A stretch of 64,000 bases of DNA from Paracoccaceae bacterium (lineage in GTDB: Bacteria > Pseudomonadota > Alphaproteobacteria > Rhodobacterales > Rhodobacteraceae). The stretch lies in NCBI GenBank assembly GCA_014654775.1, contig JACVZW010000030.1, positions 310,001-374,000 on the forward strand, given 5' to 3'. The translations under genes and the position numbers were made by a program. The notes under the pieces are model-generated. The model did not search any database and was not told where the DNA came from. It saw nothing but the letters and a program-made list of their open reading frames with translations. Of this stretch, positions 35,047 to 43,659 are shown piece after piece; within the stretch, counting starts at the first letter, position 1, and each line of letters begins with the position of its first letter.

Positions 35047-35218
35047 GGTATCTCTCCTGAATTGAAGAAAAGGGATCTCTGGCGCGACGGTGGGCCGAAG
35101 GGCGCACCGCCTTGCGAATGGCTATCGATTTGACAAAGCTGACTGCGCCCATGATCGTGCGATCCATAGGCGTCACCTCGCCTTGTACTGCATAACGCGA
35201 TGGGGGGCTGATCCCACA

Positions 35219-35449
35219 ATGACCGTTTATAATGACATCTCCGGCACCGCAGCGCTTGCCATCATCGAATCGCTTCTGCTGGCGCTGAATGATCACAAGG
35301 TCCTGCCGCAGAAAGAGATCATCGGCGTCCTGCAAGATGCCGTCGCAGCGCATGAGAACGCACCGCAGGTGCAAGAGGCGCTGAACAGGGTCGTCGCCGA
35401 CCTGATCCACAGCATTCTGGCTGGCGGCAGCACGCTTCGGCCACAGTGA
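35219..35449 (+). CDS. Small conserved hypothetical protein
   Basis: A 76-residue soluble helical protein (TAALAIIESLLLALNDHKV, then EIIGVLQDAVAAHENAPQVQ). No catalytic motif is visible. It is divergent from the Crp/Fnr gene at 35046. The family is unknown to me. The 258 bases that follow, up to the cytochrome gene end at 35708, show nothing identifiable. Confidence 0.6.
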   Translation: MTVYNDISGTAALAIIESLLLALNDHKVLPQKEIIGVLQDAVAAHENAPQVQEALNRVVADLIHSILAGGSTLRPQ

Positions 35450-35707
35450 CGTCCTCCGCCACCCGGCTCGGCATACAACGGGCAATGGCGGCGCACCCTG
35501 CATCAGGGCACCGCAATGGCCATCCATCGCTGTTGCAGAAGGCCCCAACCGGGATCGCCGCGCCGGTGGCGCAAGACATCGCCAAGAACCGGCCGCCCCA
35601 GACCTTGGCGCAGGCCGTCGCCCCGACGCACTTCTCGCGTCCCAGCAGCGCCACACCCGCCTGATGGCAAGACCCGCGGAACCAGCCGCTCCGCGCACCC
35701 CGCAGCC

Positions 35708-36145
35708 TCAGTCCTGAATGGACTCAAGGTAGAGAACCATCTCCAGAACGCGCGCCCGTGCGATGGCTTCTGATCCATAGAGCGCGCCACGGTCCTCGGC
35801 TTCGGCCCGGAAACGCCCGCCGAAAACCGGCATGGGATCGCCATGCGCGCGCACCACACTGCGCCCGTCGATGATTTGCACGACAGTCAGAAACGGAAAC
35901 CGGCCCTCGTTGCGCACCGCCAATCCCGTCAGATCGGGGACAGGCGTGCGGAACATCCCGGCAATCGGCCCCTTCCCATCGGCGGCGTCGCCATGACAGG
36001 CCGCGCAGGCCGTCAGGTATTCCGCCTTGCCTACCGCGAATTCGTCCGCAGCGTTTTCCGCCGAGGCCGTCGAAACAAGGGCGGCAAGGGCAAGGGCTCC
36101 AAGACCGGGCGCGGAAAGCACCCGCAGACGACGAAAGCGCGACAT
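35708..36145 (-). CDS. c-type cytochrome, periplasmic
   Basis: A 145-residue cytochrome c. The signal peptide (VLSAPGLGALALAALVSTAS) is followed by a single haem-binding CAACH motif at about residue 49. A GKGPIAGMFRTPVPDLTGL segment and a candidate axial Met (PMPVFGGRF) follow. It is a small electron carrier. An FNR-type dyad (36207-36220) is centred 68 bp upstream of the ATG. The ATG at 36145 was chosen because it directly precedes the signal peptide. Confidence 0.85.
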   Translation of the reverse strand: MSRFRRLRVLSAPGLGALALAALVSTASAENAADEFAVGKAEYLTACAACHGDAADGKGPIAGMFRTPVPDLTGLAVRNEGRFPFLTVVQIIDGRSVVRAHGDPMPVFGGRFRAEAEDRGALYGSEAIARARVLEMVLYLESIQD

Positions 36146-36206
36146 GGAAGGACTCCGTTTCAGGATTGCGAGAGATGCAGGATGTGGCCTGCGCCCAGAA
36201 CGCTCA

Positions 36207-36220
36207 TTGACCGCAGGCAA
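36207..36220 (-). promoter_or_regulatory. Crp/Fnr-type dyad TTGAC-CGCA-GGCAA
   Basis: It keeps the TTG-N8-CAA frame of the FNR family. It is centred 68 bp from the start codon of the cytochrome gene at 36145. Confidence 0.55.
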
Positions 36221-36284
36221 TGACACCGAGCCGCAGTAGAGGCAGTTCCCTGTCCCCCTGCCCGTGACCGCCGGGCGAAGGGCG

Positions 36285-36298
36285 TTGTCCGCAATCAT
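36285..36298 (+). promoter_or_regulatory. Crp/Fnr-type dyad TTGTC-CGCA-ATCAT
   Basis: One mismatch in the outer right position. It is centred about 123 bp upstream of the DUF2267 start codon at 36415. Confidence 0.45.
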
Positions 36299-36414
36299 TG
36301 ATGACAGGTCACAACCCGCCGCACAGTTCAGCCTTCGCCGTCGCGGCCCCGGAAAGGCGCGGCCCCAACGGACCGCGTCTCGCCCTTAGCCATGCATCGA
36401 ATGGAGCGATGAAG

Positions 36415-36840
36415 ATGAAACAGACAGGCCCCGCCTCCATCGATCACGCGCCGCAGGTCATGGCCGAATGGTTGAACCTGCTCGAAGCCGATCTCGGCTG
36501 GCACGATCGCAGCCGGTCCTACCGTCTCCTGCGCGAGACGCTGCACGGCCTGCGCGATTTCTTGACCGTGCAGGAAGCGGCGGCACTGTCGGCACAACTG
36601 CCCCTGCTCCTGCGCGGGATCTTCTTCGAAGGCTGGATGCCCGCACGGACGCCCGCCCATCCGCGCACCGCGGACGCCCTCCTCGCCCGGGTCAACGGGG
36701 CCTTTGCGGATGATCCTCTCCTCGAACCCGACGTGGCGATCGGGGCGGTCTTCTCGGTCTTGCGCCGCAGGATCGATCCGGGGGAATACGATCAGGTCGC
36801 GCGGTCGCTGCGCCGTCCAATCCGCGAGCTTTGGCTATGA
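36415..36840 (+). CDS. DUF2267 protein
   Basis: A 141-residue protein of the DUF2267 type: a helical segment, SYRLLRETLHGLRDFLTVQE, LSAQLPLLLRGIFFEGW, and a second domain ending VARSLRRPIRELW. The family is often encoded among hypoxia or stress genes. Its function is unknown. GGAG lies 8 bases before the ATG at 36415. Its stop overlaps the next start (ATGA). Confidence 0.8.
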   Translation: MKQTGPASIDHAPQVMAEWLNLLEADLGWHDRSRSYRLLRETLHGLRDFLTVQEAAALSAQLPLLLRGIFFEGWMPARTPAHPRTADALLARVNGAFADDPLLEPDVAIGAVFSVLRRRIDPGEYDQVARSLRRPIRELWL

Positions 36841-37934
36841 CCATGCCGCAAGACCCCGCGCCCCAGAGTGCAACGCTTGCGGAAAAGGTTGCCTTCCTCT
36901 CTGCCCTGCCGGGGGTGGAGGAGGTCATCGAAACCCACATGGCCTTCGTCTTCCTGACCCACGACCAAGCGCTGAAACTGAAAAAGCCGCTGATGGTCGG
37001 CCATTCCGACTGCCGGACCTTCGCAAGCCGGGAAAGAGCCGTCGCCAAAGAGATCTGGCTCAACAAGGTCCTCGCACCGGGTGTCTATCTGGGCCGTCTG
37101 CCCCTGTGTCAGGGCGAGAAAGGGCTGTCGATCCGGGGCGACGGAACCGTGATCGACTGGCTGGTGCAAATGAAACGCCTGCCGCGCAGGCGGATGCTGG
37201 ATGACATGATCCGCCACCGGCGCCTTCCCGATCCGGCGCAGATCGATGCGCTGACGACCGTCCTTGTGGCCTTCTACCGGCGGCAGACGGACAGACGACC
37301 GCCGCGACATCTCTACGCCCTGCACCTCGAACGCGAGGCCGCGGTCAACGACGCCCATCTAAGGGACCTTGCGGCGCATCTGCCCAACCCGGAAAATCTC
37401 CGCGTTCTGGATGTGGTCAACCGCAGCCTTCGCGCGCTTCACCCAGAAATCCTTGCCCGCGACCGGTCCGGGATGGTGGTGGAAGGACATGGAGATCTCA
37501 GGCCGGAACATGTCTGCTTCACCGATCCGCCTGTGATCTTCGACAGGGCAGAGGCCGCGCTTGAACTCCGCGCCGTGGATGTCTGGGACGAATGCATGTC
37601 CCTCGCCGCCGAAAGCGCCATGCTGGGCTATTCGGCGCTTGGCGGCAAACTTGCCGACGCCCTGCTTGCAGCAGGATTTCAACCGCCATCCCCGCGCCTG
37701 CTGATTGCCTATATCCAACTTCGGCTGGTGACGCGCGCCAGACTGGCGCTGGATCACCTGCGCGACACGCCCCCGCCCAAGCGGGAAAACTGGCCAAGAA
37801 AGGCGCAGCGCTATCTCGATGCCGCCGCCGCGCTCTGCGATGTTGACGGTGTCCCTGCCCTGCGCGACCTCTCCAACCCCTATCGTCCAGACGCCCGGCG
37901 GCTTGCGGAAGGTGCCGCCGAATACAGGGGGTGA
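36837..37934 (+). CDS. COG2187-type aminoglycoside phosphotransferase-like protein
   Basis: A 365-residue protein of the kinase-like COG2187 family. The N-terminal ETHMAFVFLTHDQALKLKKP carries a candidate ATP-site lysine, VIDWLVQMKRLP forms the hinge, and the catalytic loop reads VVEGHGDLRPEHVCF near 218-232. The Brenner-like motif is HGDLRPEH rather than the common HGDxHxxN. The DFG-equivalent is IFDRAEA, with an arginine in place of the usual second motif. The family is found next to stress proteins. Its substrate is unknown. It is translationally coupled to DUF2267. Confidence 0.82.
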   Translation: MTMPQDPAPQSATLAEKVAFLSALPGVEEVIETHMAFVFLTHDQALKLKKPLMVGHSDCRTFASRERAVAKEIWLNKVLAPGVYLGRLPLCQGEKGLSIRGDGTVIDWLVQMKRLPRRRMLDDMIRHRRLPDPAQIDALTTVLVAFYRRQTDRRPPRHLYALHLEREAAVNDAHLRDLAAHLPNPENLRVLDVVNRSLRALHPEILARDRSGMVVEGHGDLRPEHVCFTDPPVIFDRAEAALELRAVDVWDECMSLAAESAMLGYSALGGKLADALLAAGFQPPSPRLLIAYIQLRLVTRARLALDHLRDTPPPKRENWPRKAQRYLDAAAALCDVDGVPALRDLSNPYRPDARRLAEGAAEYRG

Positions 37935-38206
37935 GGGTGCGGTGATTGTCGGCTGTCCTTCGGAAAGCCGGGTACCGATCCCGACGGTCACGACAGGATC
38001 GATCCGCCCTTCAAACCCCGCGACGTGCCGCAGATGCACCAACCGCGCCGCAGTCGGCGGGATAGGACGCGGCACACCCGCAGGCTATGCCAACAGAACT
38101 GCCGGAAACCGCGCGTCCGCCGCAGCCCACACCGGAACTGTCCGACCACCGGACGCGACGACAGGCCGGGATCGGCACTCCACCGCTTCACCGCTCCAGC
38201 AGGCCC

Positions 38207-39139
38207 TCAGGCTTTCCCGGCTTCGGCGTAATGTCTGGCGCAGTCCTCTTCCCGACCCCGCACGACACGCCGCCCGGCAAGCGGACCGCGCGTCTCGGTG
38301 ACAAGCGTGGCTTGCGCTTCGGGGCCAAGTCCCTTGTGGAAAAAGATCACCACCCAATCGCCCACACGCCCGAGGTCATGCGCAAGTGCCGTGTTCGAAA
38401 AGAGAAGCGTAAGGTGCCAGTCTCCGCGCCGCAGATGCAGCACGGGCAGCCAAGCCGCCCCTTCGGGGTTGGATCGGCGCGGCGCAATCAGCCGCAACTC
38501 GCCCGCCTGCGCCATCCGCCGATAGACCGCATCCGCCTCCAGCAAAAGCGAGACCGGCGGATGGGCCTCGGGATGCGCCGGACGGCGGGCAGACCGGATC
38601 GACCCAAGTCGCTGGGCCAGAGCGGCCAGAATGGCCTCCCTACGACGCTGCCCCAGCCCGGGCACCGTCATCGCCGGGCCCCGCAGGGCCGCCTCCAGTT
38701 CGTCCAACGTCTGGGCATCGAACAGCGACGCAAAACGATCGGCAAGGATCGGCCCCACACCGGGCAGGCTGCGGAACAGCCGTTCCGGCGCGGCCTCTCC
38801 CCTCAGCCGGTCCAACTGGTGCCACTGCCCAAAGGTCAGCATCTCGACAATCGCGGCGGCGATCCCTTCGCCGATGGTGGGCAAGGCGATCAGCCCGTCC
38901 CTGCCCCCCGCCTCATGGATCTCGCGCAGGGGGCGGTCCATCGCCTCGATCCTGTCCGCAGCCATACGATAGGCGCGGATGCGGAACCCGTCCTCTCCCT
39001 GCGCGGCCAGAAGATCAGCAAAGGATCGCAGATTGCCCGCGATCCTGACGTGCTCCAGAAGGGCGCGTCTCGCGCCGCCGCGCCGCCCGGTCGACGGCCC
39101 CGCCGCCTTGGTTGGATCGCTGTCCAAACCCTCGGCCAT
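38207..39139 (-). CDS. Helix-hairpin-helix protein, PolX N-terminus-like
   Basis: A 310-residue protein. The first half resembles the N-terminal 8-kDa and fingers parts of family X polymerases: ADLLAAQGEDGFRIRAYRMA, then the helix-hairpin-helix motifs ALPTIGEGIAAAIVEML and SLPGVGPILADRFASLF. The C-terminal half lacks the polymerase DxD site and ends in HLTLLFSNTALAHDLGRVG. It may be a DNA-binding or repair accessory protein. It begins 12 bases after the universal stress gene and probably shares its promoter. Confidence 0.8.
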   Translation of the reverse strand: MAEGLDSDPTKAAGPSTGRRGGARRALLEHVRIAGNLRSFADLLAAQGEDGFRIRAYRMAADRIEAMDRPLREIHEAGGRDGLIALPTIGEGIAAAIVEMLTFGQWHQLDRLRGEAAPERLFRSLPGVGPILADRFASLFDAQTLDELEAALRGPAMTVPGLGQRRREAILAALAQRLGSIRSARRPAHPEAHPPVSLLLEADAVYRRMAQAGELRLIAPRRSNPEGAAWLPVLHLRRGDWHLTLLFSNTALAHDLGRVGDWVVIFFHKGLGPEAQATLVTETRGPLAGRRVVRGREEDCARHYAEAGKA

Positions 39140-39151
39140 GCCCCGACCGAC

Positions 39152-39979
39152 CTAGCGGGACAAAAGGATGGGCAAGTCGGCGTGATCCATCAGGTCGCGC
39201 GTCACCGCCCCGACCAGCAGATCGTAGATCTGCGAATGACCGAAGGCCCCGGTGACCAGAAGCTCTGCCTCCCGTTCGCGGGCAAAGCGCACAAGGGCGT
39301 CAGGCAACCCGTCACTGCTGGACAGCTGATCCGCAGCCTCCACCTTGAAACCTGCGCGATCAAGCGCCGCCGCCAGATCGTCCCGCCCGCTTAGCCCGCG
39401 CGCGACCTCGCTCGCCCGCCCATGAAACGACACCAGCGCGATCTCGGCACCGGGTGCCGCAAGCCTAAGCGCGTCATGCGCCGCCCGGGTCGCCTCGCGC
39501 GTATCGGTCCAGCCGATCACGATCCGCCGCGCCGGGGCCCGCAGCTGCGCCTCCTTGCCCATGATCAGCGCCGGGCGGCCCGACTCGCGCACCACGCGCT
39601 GCGCCAAAAGCCTGCCATCCGGCGAACGATCCGCCGTTGCCCCCAGAATGACCACATCCGCGCCCCGTACACCGCCCACCACAAAGGGCTCCGCCCCGTA
39701 AAGATCCCCCTGCGCGCGAAACTCGCCCTGCAGGCCGTTCCGGCGAAGGGCCTCGTTGAAAACCGTGCGGATCTTGCCCGCCTCCTTTTCCTCCCACTCC
39801 AGCATGGAGGCGAAATAGACCGCCTCTCCACCCAGACCGTTCGCCCAGATCACCGGGCTGAAGGGATGCAGCGCGATGAGATGGGCGTCGAAGGCCAGCG
39901 CGACATCCGCCGCCCGGTCGACAAGCCAAGCCGCCTCTGCCGCGTCGAACAGAACGACCCCCAAGGTGCGAACCGACAT
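39152..39979 (-). CDS. Universal stress protein
   Basis: A 275-residue UspA-superfamily protein. It contains two Usp-like halves. The C-terminal half has the nucleotide-binding pattern VTGAFGHSQIYDLLVGAVTR, then LPILLS. The N-terminal half is more degenerate (ADVVILGATADRSPDGRL). These proteins accumulate in starvation, hypoxia and redox stress. The ATG at 39979 was chosen because an earlier in-frame start adds a non-homologous basic segment. An FNR-type dyad is centred 122 bp upstream. Confidence 0.88.
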   Translation of the reverse strand: MSVRTLGVVLFDAAEAAWLVDRAADVALAFDAHLIALHPFSPVIWANGLGGEAVYFASMLEWEEKEAGKIRTVFNEALRRNGLQGEFRAQGDLYGAEPFVVGGVRGADVVILGATADRSPDGRLLAQRVVRESGRPALIMGKEAQLRAPARRIVIGWTDTREATRAAHDALRLAAPGAEIALVSFHGRASEVARGLSGRDDLAAALDRAGFKVEAADQLSSSDGLPDALVRFAREREAELLVTGAFGHSQIYDLLVGAVTRDLMDHADLPILLSR

Positions 39980-40094
39980 GATGCTCCCATTCCTTTCCTG
40001 ATGACGCCCCGGCACCCCGATCCTTACGGAACCGCCGCGTCCGGCGGATGCGTTCCGCCCGCGCCGAGGATGAGCGTTCCCCCCCCGGGCCGCA

Positions 40095-40108
40095 TTGACC
40101 GCCGTCAT
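40095..40108 (-). promoter_or_regulatory. Crp/Fnr-type dyad TTGAC-CGCC-GTCAT
   Basis: Centred 122 bp upstream of the universal stress protein start. One outer mismatch. Confidence 0.55.
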
Positions 40109-40114
40109 TTCACG

Positions 40115-40765
40115 TCAGGCCGGCCAGCCTATCGGTTGCACGAAGGTTGCGAATTCATGCCGGGCCAATCCAAGGGCGCCCGCGATCGCCTCGCGGCTGA
40201 TCCCTCCGACAAGGCAGGTGCCCAGTCCGCGCGCCGCAGCAAAAAGATAAGCGTTCTGCGATGCCATCGCGGCATCGACCATCGCGTATAGCTGCTGCTG
40301 GTCCGCCGGACCCGCCGCCTTCAGGCGGCGCAGATCAGACACGAAGATCAAGCAGACCGGCGCCGTCGCGACAAAGGGCTGCGGTGAAAGCTGCGCGCGA
40401 ATGTCTTCGGCCTTCCAGACCCGCGCCGCTGCGGCATCCGGTTCGAAAACGACGACCCCGTCCTCGGTCGCAGCATGGACGATCAGGTCGGCAGCGCCGC
40501 GCCAGGACGGTACCGTGTGCAACCCTTCCTTCGGCCGGTTGATCCCGAAGACAGCCCAGAGCAGTTCGGCCAAAAGCGCGGGATCGATCTTCCGGTCGCT
40601 GAAGGCCCGCACCGACCGGCGCTGCCGCAAGGCTTCCGTCACCGTCAGCTCGGGCGGCGTGGCGGCCGGAATGCCCTTGGCCGACAGCGCAAAGATCGGA
40701 CCCGCCGTCAGCAGAAGGCTGCGACGCGACAGCGGCAGGTTGTTTGCGGGCGGGATCTGCAGCAT
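40115..40765 (-). CDS. Nitroreductase-family protein (SagB/ThcOx-like) with Tat-like leader
   Basis: A 216-residue FMN-dependent nitroreductase-like protein: TVTEALRQRRSVRAFSDRKI (the FMN-binding RRSxRxF signature), LAELLWAVFGINRP, and NAYLFAAARGLGTCLVGGIS. The N-terminus carries a twin-arginine-like segment, LSRRSLLLTAGPIFALSA. A GAGGAGGGGG Shine-Dalgarno precedes the ATG at 40765, deciding the start over 40834. An FNR-type dyad is centred 75 bp upstream. Confidence 0.82.
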   Translation of the reverse strand: MLQIPPANNLPLSRRSLLLTAGPIFALSAKGIPAATPPELTVTEALRQRRSVRAFSDRKIDPALLAELLWAVFGINRPKEGLHTVPSWRGAADLIVHAATEDGVVVFEPDAAAARVWKAEDIRAQLSPQPFVATAPVCLIFVSDLRRLKAAGPADQQQLYAMVDAAMASQNAYLFAAARGLGTCLVGGISREAIAGALGLARHEFATFVQPIGWPA

Positions 40766-40830
40766 GGGCGCCCCCTCCTCGTCCGAGGCTCTGTATTCCC
40801 CCACAATCTGGCGTGGCGAAGGCCGCTCTG

Positions 40831-41787
40831 TCATTGACCGCCATCATTCCCCGCAAGCAGCCTGCCAAGGCCAAGGTCAAGCCAAAGCAGCACACCGCTC
40901 CGGTTCAGATGGTCGGTGTCGAAGTAGTGGCGCGGGTCGGGTATCGCGCCGGAATGATCGATGATCGGCACGTCCAGACGGTGGGACAGCGCCGCCAGAC
41001 CGGGCGCAAGCCCCGGCAATTCGGGCAAGGCCGCCCGAAACCCCTCCGGCAGCGGCGGGCGCAGCAGCACCACGCGCGCGCCCTGTCCACGCGCCAGCAG
41101 GACCATCGCCTCCAGATCCTGCAACCCCCGATCAATCCCCCGATCCGCGCCGCCCGCAGGATAGAGAAAGGCCACCCGCGACCGGATCGCGGTGGCCGAA
41201 GGCCGGGGCGCGCTGTTGAACCGGTCGGCCACCGTCCATGTCGGGGCGGCAAAACGGCGACGGTCGTTGATCCGGGCGAACCCTGTGACCTGCGCCAGCC
41301 ATGTCTGCCACGGCAGGCCGCGCGCAACGGCCCGGGCCAGAACCCGCGCCGTCCGCGCATCCGCCGGAATCTTCGGCAACAGATCATCATCCGCCAGCCG
41401 ATCCTCGTTCCAGCGGCGGTCGGCAAAACCGAACTCGTCCAGCACGATCAGAACGGTCCCGCTCCGATGGTCGATGAACCAGCGCTCCGCGATCAACCGC
41501 AGGACAAACGGCCCCACACCGGGCGCAGCAAGCACTTCGGTCGTTTTCCCCGTGCGCGCCGCAATCAGGTCCGGAACATCGGCCGTGCCCAGCGGGATCG
41601 CATGCGACGCCCCAAGGATCAGCCAATCCACCTCTTCCGGTGCGGTCGTCATCGCCAAAAAGGGGGTCTGCACCGCCCCGGCCCGCAGCATTCGATCCGA
41701 CCAGACGAACAGGCCGCAGTAAAGTCCCCCGCCCAGCAGAAGGAACAGCACGATCCGCCAAGGATGCCATGTCTCAGAACCCGGCAT
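40831..41787 (-). CDS. SGNH/AlgX-like acetyl-handling protein
   Basis: A 318-residue protein with an N-terminal membrane helix (IVLFLLLGGGLYCGLFVW) and a periplasmic SGNH-hydrolase-like domain. The nucleophile region WLILGASHAIPLG carries the Ser-x-His arrangement, and the C-terminal DTDHLNRSGV supplies the second catalytic His/Asp. With the MBOAT protein encoded upstream it resembles AlgI-AlgJ/X pairs that O-acetylate extracellular polysaccharides. The ATG overlaps the MBOAT stop by 14 bases. Confidence 0.78.
   Translation of the reverse strand: MPGSETWHPWRIVLFLLLGGGLYCGLFVWSDRMLRAGAVQTPFLAMTTAPEEVDWLILGASHAIPLGTADVPDLIAARTGKTTEVLAAPGVGPFVLRLIAERWFIDHRSGTVLIVLDEFGFADRRWNEDRLADDDLLPKIPADARTARVLARAVARGLPWQTWLAQVTGFARINDRRRFAAPTWTVADRFNSAPRPSATAIRSRVAFLYPAGGADRGIDRGLQDLEAMVLLARGQGARVVLLRPPLPEGFRAALPELPGLAPGLAALSHRLDVPIIDHSGAIPDPRHYFDTDHLNRSGVLLWLDLGLGRLLAGNDGGQ
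40834..40847 (-). promoter_or_regulatory. Crp/Fnr-type dyad TTGAC-CGCC-ATCAT
   Basis: Lies over the final codons of the SGNH gene and is centred 75 bp upstream of the nitroreductase start. Confidence 0.55.
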
Positions 41788-43108
41788 AGATGAACTCCGC
41801 CCCCTGCCAGCGCCCCGCCAGCAGCAAAAGCGCAAGCGCCGCGTAAAACCCGGCCCAGCGCAAGGGCAGCGGCCAACCTGCAAGCCGTTCCGCTATGCCG
41901 CGCGGTCCCGCCGCCGCCTCGCCCAGAAACAGCAGCCCGACCAGACCGGCGCAGAGCAGATGGTCCGACGTATAGGGATGCGACAGGATCAGGGTCGGCA
42001 GCTCCCGCAGGCTCTGCCCGATGCGCCGCAGCAGCGTCACGCCCGCCTCTACACTGTCGGCGCGGAAAAAGACCCAAGCCGACAGGATCAGATGGAAGGT
42101 GACAATCCCCCGAAGGATGCGCGTCACAGTGCGTTCCGGGGCGGGAACCACCGTCTCCACCACCACGAAAACGCCATTCAGCGCCCCCCAAAGGACGAAC
42201 CCCCAGCCGACGCCATAGCCCAGCCCCGCGTGCCACATCCCCGACAGCAGGAAGACGAACATCACGTTCAGGATCTGCCGCGCCCGCCCCTTCCGGCTGC
42301 CGCCAAGGGGGATGAAAACGTAGTCCCGGAACCAGTTGCCAAGGGTGATGTGCCAGCGCCGCGCCCAGAACTCGGTCACGGTCGATGCCAGATAGGGCCG
42401 GTCGAAATTGCGCGACAGGCGCAGCCCGACAAAGGCCGACAGGGCGATTGCAATGTCGCTATAGCCCGAGAAGTCGCAATAAATCTGGAACGCGAAGGCA
42501 TAGACGGCCAGCAGCAGATCGACCGGCGCCGCGAATGCGGGCTGTGCGAAACCGGCAGCGACGATCGGAGCAAGGCTGTCGGCAATCACCACCTTCTTGA
42601 CCAGTCCTGTCATCAGATAGGCCAGACCCAGCGTTGCAAGTCCCGGTCTAAGGGCGATGTCGCGGAACTGCGGGATCAGGGTCCCCGCCCGCTCTATCGG
42701 ACCGGCCAGCAGCTTCGGAAACCAGACAAGATGCAGCAGGACATCGGACCATCCGCCCCTCCCCTGCCTGCGCCCCCCGTCCACGATCACGGCGATGGCC
42801 GTGAACACAAGGAAGGAAAGCCCCGGCGGCGCCCCCGGGTCCGGAAGGCGCGCAAGCTCGAAGAACCGTGCCCAGGCCAGAAGGGTCACAAGCGCGACGA
42901 TGCCCATACCCCTGCGCCCCGGGGCGGCGGTGGCAAGGGTGACGGCACCGACACCGCCCAGCCAGACCAGCCGCATCACGTCCGACGCGCCATAGAACCA
43001 CAGGCTGACCAGACCCAGCCACAGCCGCCTCGCCCGGACCGGCAGCAGACGCACTCCCGCAAGGACAAGGGCAAGGAACAGCCAGAATGTGAGGTCCGTG
43101 TAGGACAT
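41774..43108 (-). CDS. MBOAT O-acyltransferase (AlgI-like)
   Basis: A 444-residue polytopic membrane protein of the MBOAT superfamily. The core segment FWARRWHITLGNWFRDYVFI, then PLGGSRKG, and the catalytic His in FLLSGMWHAGLGYGVGWGF are typical of AlgI/PatA-type proteins that pass acyl groups across the membrane. It is paired with the SGNH gene downstream and starts 3 bases after a cytochrome gene, within the operon that begins at 47392. Confidence 0.9.
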   Translation of the reverse strand: MSYTDLTFWLFLALVLAGVRLLPVRARRLWLGLVSLWFYGASDVMRLVWLGGVGAVTLATAAPGRRGMGIVALVTLLAWARFFELARLPDPGAPPGLSFLVFTAIAVIVDGGRRQGRGGWSDVLLHLVWFPKLLAGPIERAGTLIPQFRDIALRPGLATLGLAYLMTGLVKKVVIADSLAPIVAAGFAQPAFAAPVDLLLAVYAFAFQIYCDFSGYSDIAIALSAFVGLRLSRNFDRPYLASTVTEFWARRWHITLGNWFRDYVFIPLGGSRKGRARQILNVMFVFLLSGMWHAGLGYGVGWGFVLWGALNGVFVVVETVVPAPERTVTRILRGIVTFHLILSAWVFFRADSVEAGVTLLRRIGQSLRELPTLILSHPYTSDHLLCAGLVGLLFLGEAAAGPRGIAERLAGWPLPLRWAGFYAALALLLLAGRWQGAEFIYAGF

Positions 43109-43111
43109 GGC

Positions 43112-43645
43112 CTAGTAAGAGGCACCTCCCGCCCGCAATTCCGGGGGGATGGCGTCTATCGGAATGCCCGCATTCACGACAAGGTAGTCAGCCAGTTGGT
43201 CCCGCTCGGCCTCCGTGAGGGGAATCTCCACATGGCTGGGCTTGCTCATCGTGCCCAGCCATGCCTCCTTCTCCCGTGCCTGCGTCACGACCACCGTGAC
43301 GATATGGCAGGACTGACAGCGCTCCAGCGTCATGTCGCGCCCGTCCGGCGGCAGTGCGGCGGGATCATCGATCGGTCCGGCATAGGCCAGATAATCCGCC
43401 AAGGTGCGGGCCTGCCAGTCATCCAGCCCAGTAAGCCCCGGAAGACCCTCGCCCGTGATCCGCGTCAGCCAATCCTCGGCAGTCTGTGAGGTGGCAAGCA
43501 TTTCGGCCAGCGACGGCTCCGCCGCCAATGCGGCGGCCAGCATCGTCCGCCCGCCTTCGGGCATGAAGGCGAAGTAATCCTCCTGCGCAGGGGCCGCGCC
43601 CGCAAGCAGCAGAAGCGGCGGCAGGACAAGCAACCCTGTCCTCAT
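43112..43645 (-). CDS. c-type cytochrome, exported, paralogue B
   Basis: A 177-residue protein. The signal peptide (LLVLPPLLLLAGAAPAQ) is followed by an N-terminal FAFMPEGGRTMLAAAL region and a single haem motif, RCQSCH, in LPPDGRDMTLERCQSCHIV (about 107-111). A candidate Met ligand is in TMSKPSH. It is a paralogue of the preceding cytochrome and 14 bases apart from it. Confidence 0.87.
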   Translation of the reverse strand: MRTGLLVLPPLLLLAGAAPAQEDYFAFMPEGGRTMLAAALAAEPSLAEMLATSQTAEDWLTRITGEGLPGLTGLDDWQARTLADYLAYAGPIDDPAALPPDGRDMTLERCQSCHIVTVVVTQAREKEAWLGTMSKPSHVEIPLTEAERDQLADYLVVNAGIPIDAIPPELRAGGASY

Positions 43646-43659
43646 TCTTCATCCTCCGG

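Noticed and set aside
41960-43489. A 509-residue plus-strand open frame opposite the MBOAT gene
   Set aside because: Low-complexity, charged translation antisense to a membrane protein with intact motifs.
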